Shown here piece by piece: positions 1 through 5,804 of a DNA stretch of 7,084 nt; the stretch's first letter is position 1; every line of letters starts with the position of its first letter. The position numbers and the translations under genes are program-made. The notes beneath the pieces are model-generated. The model worked only from the letters and a program-made list of their open reading frames with translations. It searched no databases and had not been told where the DNA came from. Source of the DNA: Acidobacteriaceae bacterium (GTDB lineage: Bacteria; Acidobacteriota; Terriglobia; Terriglobales; Acidobacteriaceae); NCBI GenBank assembly GCA_003166055.1, contig PMWR01000239.1:1-7084 (forward strand). The letters are read 5' to 3'.

Positions 1-2
1 CG

Positions 3-83
3 CATATACTGCTCCCGGAGATCGTCAACCGCGAAAGCGACTGGAGTCATGAGTTTTTCGTGTGGCTCGCCGAAGCAAGTTAG
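3..83 (+). CDS. Possible C-terminal tail of an upstream gene (partial)
   Basis: Frame 3 is open from the window edge to a TAG at 81-83 and gives 26 residues ending FFVWLAEAS. Frame 2 stops early, at about position 50. Frame 1 reads an unconvincing Arg/Ser-rich peptide, whereas frame 3 has a normal mix of acidic, aromatic and aliphatic residues. I infer the end of a plus-strand gene converging on the gene that ends at 198. The fragment is too short to assign a family, and chance openness cannot be excluded. Confidence 0.35.
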   Translation, partial: HILLPEIVNRESDWSHEFFVWLAEAS

Positions 84-108
84 GAATTATTAACAGAATA
101 AGCGAAGT

Positions 109-147
109 TGGCGCGGAAGGGGAATTTCACTCACACCTCCTGCGCCA
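109..147. terminator. Hairpin between convergent gene ends, possible terminator
   Basis: The arms at 109-120 and 136-147 pair over 12 positions, with one G-T wobble and one A-C mismatch, around a 15 nt loop. The outer part (TGGCGC with GCGCCA) is perfect. It lies between the presumed plus-strand stop at 83 and the minus-strand stop at 198, where a shared terminator would be expected. No clear T-run follows on either strand, so it is not a canonical intrinsic terminator. Confidence 0.35.
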
Positions 148-197
148 TAGCGGCTGCATAAATTGTGGGTCGCTAGACGATGCTTGCCTGTGAGTCC

Positions 198-797
198 CTA
201 ACTTCTGGCAAGTGGCTCAGAATTCTCCCGGCGGAGGTCGGCAAAGACCCGATGCGCGGGTACCGGGTCGGTCGATCGGTCGTACACCTCTCGGAACCCC
301 ATCCCAAGCTCGTTGAGTCCGGCTTCAACGATACTGAGATAAGAAGCTCTAAGCGCCGCCCAGGCGCGCGAACTGGTTCCATCCAAAATCCATTGAGGCT
401 TCGCGACATAGGCATACGCCTCTCCGTCGGCCAATTCGATGTCTTCGAAATCCGCCGTGATCCGCACCCGGTCGTAAATCCATTCGCGCTCGTCAAACAG
501 CGAAAACTCTTCCTCGGTCACGCAATACAGCAGCCCGTTGACTCTGTCACCGGCAACTGGCCGCAGGTTGAGGTAAATGATGTTCTCCGGCACAAACTCT
601 TCGTCCTCTGTCTTCTCATAGAAGCCCCGGTTCGGCATGAAAACATCCCAGCTGCGACGCCATCCGGTCAGTGTGCACTCGATCGGCTGCTGCGCGAAGG
701 GGTGTCCGAGCGTTCGCTCCATGCTTTGTCTTAGTAGGAGCGATCCGTAGCCAAACATAGCCGCGTATCCTGGCTTGAGGTGGATTTGTGTCTTCAT
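198..797 (-). CDS. Gamma-glutamylcyclotransferase-like (AIG2/GGACT fold) protein
   Basis: This 199-residue soluble protein has no signal peptide or membrane segment. Two features point to the gamma-glutamylcyclotransferase-like superfamily. The first is FGYGSLLL at residues 15-22, the YGS[LN] loop that binds the gamma-glutamyl or 5-oxoproline moiety. The second is FDEREWIYDRV at 101-111, where Glu105 sits where the family's catalytic Glu is expected, ahead of the Y-x-R strand. Family members cyclise gamma-glutamyl amines or peptides to 5-oxoproline; the substrate here cannot be told from sequence. Its ATG overlaps the TGA of the upstream 538-residue gene as ATGA, and a purine-rich GAAGAGAG lies about 10 nt upstream, so the two are probably one operon with coupled translation. 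The C-terminal 40 residues are charged and not recognised. The fold is fairly sure, the specific activity is not. Confidence 0.75.
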   Translation of the reverse strand: MKTQIHLKPGYAAMFGYGSLLLRQSMERTLGHPFAQQPIECTLTGWRRSWDVFMPNRGFYEKTEDEEFVPENIIYLNLRPVAGDRVNGLLYCVTEEEFSLFDEREWIYDRVRITADFEDIELADGEAYAYVAKPQWILDGTSSRAWAALRASYLSIVEAGLNELGMGFREVYDRSTDPVPAHRVFADLRRENSEPLARS

Positions 798-2410
798 TTT
801 TGTGAAGCTCTCTTCTCGTTTTCATCGCCTTGCTGCTTGTCCACCCGGAATCGAAAGCCGATTTGGCCCCCGTCTCGGAGGTCGTAAACGCTCCATGAGT
901 AAACTCCGGGGCGATTGATGTCAGGGATTACCTCCAACTGCTGGCATCTTGGGTCAAGCCACCCGTCGCGCACACAATTGCACGCCGTTCCAGCCACGTC
1001 GTTTCGATCGCCGTGAGTTTCAGGAATATTCCCTGGGATGAAGTAGGCTTCGGGCGGAGCCGGGATTTTCCAGCCCTGGGACAGGTAGGCCCTCAGGTCG
1101 AGCACTTCCACAACTTGGTTGAAGCGGGAATTCGCCGGCAGGTGCATGTGGCTGTTGCGGTCCCCCACGTTATATCCACCATAGATCGCCAGTTCGAGTA
1201 GGTACGTCTTCGAACGCTTCGGCTCGAATCTGTAGATGAACTCCATATTCTTCTTCGCGACTTCCTTTTCGAGGGATGAGGATTTGTTTCCCTCTGGCTC
1301 TTGTTTGACTAACAGCCTCCCATTGGTAAATTTCCTGAAGTACCAGTAAGGCAATTCGCCGCCGTCTCCGCACCGTGGCTGGGGCAGATTGGAGAAGTGA
1401 ATATTGTAGCCCTGGATGGCCAGATTGTAGGGCTCCGTCATATGTTCGAGTTTGCGAAATTCCAGCGGAATTTGTTTGCGATCGATCGGAGAAATTGCAT
1501 AAGTTCGCTCATACCGATCGACCGTAAAGATATGGCGGTGTTCAGCCGTCGCAGCAATTTGCTGCGCAAACTCGTCAACCTCGGCTTTTCGGCTCGCGTT
1601 GATCTTTGTGCGCGCGAACTCGCGCACCGGAACTGGCCACGTCCCGCTCTTATCCTTGCGCCCGCGCTTTACCCGATCGTCGAAGAGCTCCGCGAGATTT
1701 TCCTCATCCTGCCGCCGAAGCTCCTCTTCGCGCCGGCGCTTCGGCCCTCGGAACAGAAAGTCCCGGATCTCGTTGGACATCGGAAGAGCCAACAGGCAGG
1801 CGATTCCGGAGAATACCACGACATAATCCAGCGGCGACCTCTCCTTGCCCATCATCCAGAGGGTCTGGCCTGTCGCCTCCCGCCAGATCCACGCGCCAAA
1901 AGCCACAAATGCCACCAGCAAGGTTGAAATGGCGAGAAACCGGAAGATGTGCTTGATCCACGTCAGGTAATCCTGCGGGGCGGGGTCGTAGAGCAGCACC
2001 TGCTCCACCCGGCGAATCTGCCTCACATCCACCTCCACCTTCCGGGGGTCCGGTTCGACTCGAAGCAGGTTGAGGAGGTACGCTCGTATGAGGTTTGCCC
2101 CAGCCCGAATGCCGACCAATATCAGAAGCGGGTCCTCACGAGCGGCCAATTCAGCGTAAGCCAGCGGGGCGTCCGGCGAGCCGTGCGGTGGGTATTGGTC
2201 CGGCGAAACCCTGTATCTGGAGCTTTCGCCGGTTAGAACCCGGTGCAGTTCCTCAAGCTTGTTTTCCGAGCCGGACAGATCGATTCCATCGAACTCATAG
2301 CCCGGGCAGCGCAGGGGGTCCTGCCGAAAGAGCTTGAGCAAACGCGCCCAGTGGCGCCGGTCGTGCCGGTCCGCTTCAATGAAAAGGACAAAATGTTTGA
2401 TTGCGCGCAT
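794..2410 (-). CDS. Unrecognised two-TM protein with degenerate alpha/beta-hydrolase-like N-terminus
   Basis: This 538-residue protein is not confidently assigned to a family. Residues 1-150 read like an alpha/beta hydrolase: an opening strand (HFVLFIEAD, 6-14), then LLILVGIRAGANLIRAYLLN (95-114), which matches the strand, nucleophile elbow and helix pattern LVGHSxGG. The elbow is G100-I-R-A-G104, with Arg102 where Ser is needed, and no HG oxyanion motif is seen after the first strand. Two hydrophobic segments follow, at about 155-176 and 194-211. A highly charged stretch (221-260, RRREEELRRQDEE) comes next, then a roughly 280-residue domain of unknown type with a late Cys cluster (C477, C479, C489). 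The start is supported by GAGG seven nt upstream of the ATG. It overlaps the cyclotransferase-like gene by 4 nt and begins 106 nt after the PII gene, so it may share that transcript. I infer a membrane-anchored protein with a non-catalytic hydrolase-like domain; a purely chance resemblance is possible. Confidence 0.7.
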   Translation of the reverse strand: MRAIKHFVLFIEADRHDRRHWARLLKLFRQDPLRCPGYEFDGIDLSGSENKLEELHRVLTGESSRYRVSPDQYPPHGSPDAPLAYAELAAREDPLLILVGIRAGANLIRAYLLNLLRVEPDPRKVEVDVRQIRRVEQVLLYDPAPQDYLTWIKHIFRFLAISTLLVAFVAFGAWIWREATGQTLWMMGKERSPLDYVVVFSGIACLLALPMSNEIRDFLFRGPKRRREEELRRQDEENLAELFDDRVKRGRKDKSGTWPVPVREFARTKINASRKAEVDEFAQQIAATAEHRHIFTVDRYERTYAISPIDRKQIPLEFRKLEHMTEPYNLAIQGYNIHFSNLPQPRCGDGGELPYWYFRKFTNGRLLVKQEPEGNKSSSLEKEVAKKNMEFIYRFEPKRSKTYLLELAIYGGYNVGDRNSHMHLPANSRFNQVVEVLDLRAYLSQGWKIPAPPEAYFIPGNIPETHGDRNDVAGTACNCVRDGWLDPRCQQLEVIPDINRPGVYSWSVYDLRDGGQIGFRFRVDKQQGDENEKRASQK

Positions 2411-2428
2411 GTCAATGCCTCAATTGAG
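2411..2428 (-). promoter_or_regulatory. Ribosome binding site overlapping a 10 bp palindrome
   Basis: On the minus strand GAGG (2418-2421) lies seven nt before the ATG at 2410, which fixes the start of the 538-residue gene. It overlaps the perfect palindrome CTCAATTGAG (2419-2428). An operator role for the palindrome is only a possibility. The rest of the gap up to 2516 shows only short weak hairpins (for example CCTCG at 2438-2442 with CGAGG at 2457-2461) and no convincing terminator after the PII gene. Confidence 0.5.
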
Positions 2429-2516
2429 TAAGTGACACCTCGCCCACAGCTGGAACCGAGGCAATACTGCGGTCTACGTGCATCTGTGCCCATAGGGCCT
2501 GACTTCTTGAGACTTG

Positions 2517-2888
<372 letters not shown>

Positions 2889-2931
2889 TCAGCTATGCCT
2901 TGGGCGTCCGGCCTGAAGTTTTCCTCGCCAG

Positions 2932-3046
2932 CTACAGCACTTTCGGAATTGCTGTAGACCGAAGGCTCACACTCAAGTGGCTTTTTCCTCAAGAAAAAGC
3001 CACATTTCAATGCACTCAAAAGGACCACATTAATTCCGAAAGTGCT
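2932..3046. repeat. 111 bp segment bounded by perfect 15 bp inverted repeats
   Basis: The left arm 2936-2950 (AGCACTTTCGGAATT) and right arm 3032-3046 (AATTCCGAAAGTGCT) are perfect reverse complements. Between them sits an 11 bp hairpin at 2977-3003. The left arm also takes part in a second, mutually exclusive hairpin: CTACAGCA (2932-2939) pairs with TGCTGTAG (2950-2957) around a 10 nt loop. The element fills most of the 209 bp gap between amtB and the PII gene. The terminal repeats, small size and lack of coding fit a MITE-like or REP/BIME-like element. No target-site duplication is evident at the ends. The alternative is a transcribed structure that sets PII expression relative to amtB. Confidence 0.7.
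2977..3003. repeat. Perfect 11 bp hairpin at the centre of the inverted-repeat segment
   Basis: GTGGCTTTTTC (2977-2987) pairs with GAAAAAGCCAC (2993-3003) around a 5 nt loop, CTCAA. The A and T runs are inside the stem, and neither strand has a T-run after it, so this is not a standard intrinsic terminator. Transcripts reading from amtB toward the PII gene would contain it and might be paused or processed here. Confidence 0.7.
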
Positions 3047-3064
3047 CCTGGGGAAGGCAGCCGG

Positions 3065-4501
3065 TCAGGAGTTGAGGTCGTAGCCTTCCTCCCCATGTTG
3101 CGAGAGGTCGAGACCGGCAGCTTCCTGGTCCGGCGAAACGCGCAGCCCGATCACTTTGTCCACCACGAAAAGCAGCACCAGGGTGCCGGCAATGGAGATG
3201 CCCCAGGCAATGGCCACGCCGGCGAACTGGTTGATCAACTGCCCCCAGTGTCCGTCCATCGCGCCGGTGGGGATGGGCTTGCCCGCGGCGTCTTTTCCAA
3301 AGACCGCGTTGATGGCGCCTGTTGCGAACAAGCCGGTCAGCAGCGCCCCAATGGTCCCACCTGCCCCGTGGACGCCAAAGGCGTCAAGAGAGTCGTCGTA
3401 ACCGAGCCGGCTCTTGACTGCGAAGACCATGAATGAACAGAAGACGCCCGCGATCAGCCCAATGGCAAGCGCGGACATCGGCTGCACAAAACCGGAAGCG
3501 GGCGTGATAGCGACCAGTCCCGCCACCGCTCCTGAAATCGCGCCCAGGGCGGTCGGTTTGCCGTTGTGAATCCATTCGGCAACCGTCCAGCCAATTGCGG
3601 CGGCAGCCGCCGCAAAGTGTGTGTTGACGAAGGCGCTGGTAGCCAGCCCGCTCGCGCCCAGAGCGCTGCCGGCATTGAATCCAAACCAGCCCACCCATAA
3701 AAGGCAAGCCCCAATAAAGCTCAGCACCATCGAATGCGGCGGCATCGGGGTCTTCGGATAGCCGACGCGCTTGCCCAGATAGATGCAGGCCACCAGCGCC
3801 GATACGCCCGAGGTAACGTGCACCACCGTCCCGCCGGCGAAATCCAGCGAAGGGAAGCGACCGCCTGTTGAATTGAGAAATCCGCCCACTCCCCACACCA
3901 TGTGCGCCATCGGGCTATACACAAGCAGCGACCAAAGCGAAAGAAAAACCGCCATCGCGCTGAACTTCATCCGCTCGGCGAACGCCCCGGTGATCAGCGC
4001 CGGGGTGATGATGGCAAACATGAGCTGGTAGATCATGTAGGTCTGCTCGGGAATGGTCGCGGCATAGTCGGCGTTCGGTGTCAGACCCACCCCGCGCAGA
4101 AAGACGTGCTCGAAACCGCCAATGAAGCTGTTCCCGTGGCCAAAGGCCAGCGAGTAGCCCACCAAAGCCCACAGGATAGTTACCAGTCCCATCATGGCGA
4201 AGCTCTGCATCATCGTCGACAGAATGTTCTTCCTGCGCACCAGGCCGCCATAGAAAAGGGCCAGGCCGGGTCCTGTCATCAGCAGAACCAGCGCCGCCGA
4301 CGTCAGCATCCAGGCGTTGTCGCCGGCCGACTGGGCGTTCTGAACCGCCTGTTGCAGCGCGGCGATCTGCGCCTGCGTGGCAGGCGCCCCAGCGGATTGA
4401 GTCTGTGTCACGGGCGCGGCGGCTTGAGTCTGCGTGAGAGCGAGGGTAGGAACTCCCAGGAAAAAAGTCAGAAGCAATAGCTTGATCGTTCGCGTACGCA
4501 T
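3065..4501 (-). CDS. amtB: Ammonium transporter AmtB with signal peptide
   Basis: This trimeric inner-membrane ammonium/ammonia channel of the Amt/Rh family is 478 residues from the chosen ATG. With an offset of 60 the key E. coli AmtB residues are all present: D220 (D160), the Phe gate F162 (F107) and F275 (F215), W203 (W148) and S279 (S219) of the ammonium site, and the pore histidines H228 (VVHVTSG) and H378 (FGVHGAGGTIGA). Typical blocks include DNAWMLTSAALVLL, PGLALFYGGLVRRKN and GWFGFNAGSA. Residues 1-22 are a cleavable signal peptide (MRTRTIKLLLL...), and 23-60 form a Thr/Gln/Ala-rich periplasmic lead with repeated TQTQ/TQAQ. An ATG at 4528 would add nine residues but has no ribosome site and would bury the signal peptide, whereas the ATG at 4501 has GGAG and CGGA upstream. 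The short C-terminal tail (RVSPDQEAAGLDLSQHGEEGY) is where PII docks in this family. PII is encoded downstream on the same strand. Confidence 0.97.
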   Translation of the reverse strand: MRTRTIKLLLLTFFLGVPTLALTQTQAAAPVTQTQSAGAPATQAQIAALQQAVQNAQSAGDNAWMLTSAALVLLMTGPGLALFYGGLVRRKNILSTMMQSFAMMGLVTILWALVGYSLAFGHGNSFIGGFEHVFLRGVGLTPNADYAATIPEQTYMIYQLMFAIITPALITGAFAERMKFSAMAVFLSLWSLLVYSPMAHMVWGVGGFLNSTGGRFPSLDFAGGTVVHVTSGVSALVACIYLGKRVGYPKTPMPPHSMVLSFIGACLLWVGWFGFNAGSALGASGLATSAFVNTHFAAAAAAIGWTVAEWIHNGKPTALGAISGAVAGLVAITPASGFVQPMSALAIGLIAGVFCSFMVFAVKSRLGYDDSLDAFGVHGAGGTIGALLTGLFATGAINAVFGKDAAGKPIPTGAMDGHWGQLINQFAGVAIAWGISIAGTLVLLFVVDKVIGLRVSPDQEAAGLDLSQHGEEGYDLNS

Positions 4502-4524
4502 TTTTGATTCCGCTCCGGAAATAA

Positions 4525-4534
4525 GCATCGATGC
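4525..4534. promoter_or_regulatory. 10 bp palindrome just upstream of amtB
   Basis: GCATCGATGC is a perfect palindrome ending about 23 nt before the amtB ATG, in the expected leader or promoter zone. It could be an operator half-pair or chance; no known regulator consensus is matched. Confidence 0.25.
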
Positions 4535-4591
4535 AGGTAAACGTGGACAGGAAACAGCGGTAATGTTTCAGTGATCGGCTTTAGGCAACTG

Positions 4592-4605
4592 CAATCGCTC
4601 GATTG
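4592..4605. promoter_or_regulatory. Dyad CAATCG-CT-CGATTG upstream of amtB
   Basis: Two perfect 6 bp arms are separated by 2 bp, 91-104 nt upstream of the amtB start. The shape suits a dimeric repressor or activator site. No regulator can be named, and chance remains possible. Confidence 0.3.
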
Positions 4606-4956
4606 GCATCCGTAGATTTGTGGCCGCACTGAGAACGTTCATTTCACGTGGGCATGGTTTTTCCTGGAACATTGAAGAATAGCGCAATGCGGCGTCTTCG
4701 GCGACTTTTGCAGCCGGTTTCTTGTCTTCGATGCCATGGCGTGGGGCTCGGTTCCGCATCGGAACGCGGACTCTCCCATCGGAAGAGTTAAGCGAAACCC
4801 ATCATCGGGCCCTGAAGAGTTCATCGAGCTTTCGCGAGGGGGGCCCTTGAACAGAGATTGTTGAGCATGTCTCCGCATTGCAATTCAGTCGAATTGGTCG
4901 CCGAAAATCCGTGGAAAAGTGCAATTGTGACCACTTCTTCTTCACTGAAGTCGAGG

Positions 4957-4962
4957 TATATT
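4957..4962 (+). promoter_or_regulatory. Possible -10 box for a leaderless nuoB transcript
   Basis: TATATT ends six nt before the ATG at 4969, so a promoter here would start transcription at or next to the A of the ATG. A good -35 element at normal spacing is not visible. The alternative is translation from GAGG (4953-4956), which is 12 nt from the ATG and rather far. Confidence 0.25.
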
Positions 4963-4968
4963 AGACAT

Positions 4969-5544
4969 ATGGCGGCAACGGCGGAGCGGGACCACTACCT
5001 TTTTGGAGCACTGGAAAGCAGCGCGAAGAACCGCGTCAAGCTCCAGGAAGTGAGCTATGGCTTCGAGCAGCCGGAAGGTGTGTTTCTCACCTCGCTCGAC
5101 TTTGCGGTGAATTGGATACGCAAGAGTTCGGTGTGGCCCATGACTTTCGGACTGGCCTGCTGCGCCATCGAAATGATGTCCATGGGCGCGTCCCGGTTCG
5201 ACATAGCGCGTTTCGGCGCCGAGGTCTTCCGGCCGTCGCCTCGCCAGTCGGATTTAATGGTGGTTGCCGGACGCGTCTCCCAGAAGATGGCGCCCGTAAT
5301 CCGGCGCCTCTACGATCAGATGCCGGAGCCGAAGTGGGTCATCTCCATGGGCGCTTGCGCCACTTCCGGCGGTGTGTTCAACAACTACGCGCTGCTTCAG
5401 GGCGTCAATCAGGTCATTCCTGTGGATGTGTACGTCCCAGGCTGTCCGCCAAGGCCCGAGCAACTTTTGTACGCTATTACGCTTCTACAAGAGAAGATTC
5501 AGCGTGAACCACGCAGCCTTTTGAAGACTTTGAATGTGGGATAG
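4969..5544 (+). CDS. nuoB: NADH-quinone oxidoreductase subunit B (NuoB)
   Basis: NuoB is the peripheral-arm subunit of respiratory complex I that binds cluster N2, the last iron-sulfur centre before quinone. From the ATG at 4969 it has 191 residues. The four N2 ligands are present: C64 and C65 ([10 protein letters not shown]), C130 (GACATSGG) and C159 (PGCPPRPE). The [12 protein letters not shown] and [14 protein letters not shown] blocks are also typical. The frame is open further upstream, to a TTG at 4858 with an ATG at 4867, which would add 34-37 residues of low-conservation, Ser-rich sequence; I prefer 4969 because the family rarely has such an extension. It stands alone: upstream is divergent amtB and downstream a 260 bp gap and an unrelated gene, so its nuo partners must be elsewhere. 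It could be the only copy or an additional paralogue. The family is certain, the start moderately so. Confidence 0.93.
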   Translation: MAATAERDHYLFGALESSAKNRVKLQEVSYGFEQPEGVFLTSLDFAVNWIRKSSVWPMTFGLACCAIEMMSMGASRFDIARFGAEVFRPSPRQSDLMVVAGRVSQKMAPVIRRLYDQMPEPKWVISMGACATSGGVFNNYALLQGVNQVIPVDVYVPGCPPRPEQLLYAITLLQEKIQREPRSLLKTLNVG

Positions 5545-5804
5545 CCTTGCTGCGAAGTCAGTACCGCGGGTTGAGTTACTGAGGTAATATCTCTCTTCTC
5601 GCGCGCTTTGGATTGATAACGAGGTAGGCAACTCGTTGAAAAAATGTGCTCTGCGGAAATCGTCCTATGGTACGTTTATTAGTACTGTAGAGACGCCTTA
5701 TGGGCCGCTCGTTGTGCGGAGCCAAGTCAGTTCAGAAAGAACTTGCTCCTGCTGCAGCCCCTTTCTATCGGTTCATTCAGCTTGATTTGTGGAGGAGAAA
5801 ACTC
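5545..5804 (+). other. Intergenic leader region upstream of the outer-membrane protein gene
   Basis: These 260 bases look AT-richer than the flanking genes and show no supported gene. A 6 bp stem (TCAGTA at 5558-5563 with TACTGA at 5577-5582, 13 nt loop) follows nuoB but lacks a T-run, so no terminator is called. TTGAAA at 5636-5641 resembles a -35 box, but no matching -10 lies at the right distance. The promoter of the downstream gene is presumably here. Confidence 0.5.
5791..5797 (+). promoter_or_regulatory. Strong ribosome binding site
   Basis: GGAGGAG lies seven nt before the ATG at 5805, a near-ideal Shine-Dalgarno that fixes this start and suggests high expression. Confidence 0.85.

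Larger units (their letters stand above)
4502..4968. other. Divergent intergenic region between amtB and nuoB
   Basis: These 467 bases (if nuoB starts at 4969) must hold the promoters of both divergent genes. I see no convincing gene: the open frames here are short and unlike known proteins. I also see no sigma-54 element (GG-N10-GC) or sigma-70 pair that I would defend. Structure present includes palindromes at 4525-4534, 4592-4605 and 4633-4640 (GAACGTTC), a small hairpin GTTCC/GGAAC at 4751-4765, ACTCT/AGAGT at 4770-4788, and two GGGCCC copies at 4807-4812 and 4841-4846. Confidence 0.6.

Noticed and set aside
180..734. 184-codon plus-strand frame over the cyclotransferase-like gene
   Set aside because: The opposite strand has the YGSL and catalytic-Glu motifs and the ATGA coupling; this frame has no recognisable motif.
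2977..3003. Intrinsic terminator after amtB
   Set aside because: The stem is strong but the T/A runs are inside it and no T-run follows on either strand.
3902..4480. 192-codon plus-strand frame inside amtB
   Set aside because: It is antisense to an unmistakable AmtB and its translation is His/Gln/Arg-rich, as expected of a shadow.
4502..4700. Sigma-54 promoter for amtB
   Set aside because: I searched both strands for TGGCAC-N5-TTGCA-like spacing. The TTGCA and GCAA occurrences lack a GG partner at the right distance.
4568..4878. Short minus-strand frames (63 and 79 codons) upstream of amtB
   Set aside because: They lie in the divergent promoter region, overlap each other in different frames, and show no family resemblance or convincing ribosome site.
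5558..5582. Terminator after nuoB
   Set aside because: The stem is only 6 bp with a 13 nt loop and no T-run follows.
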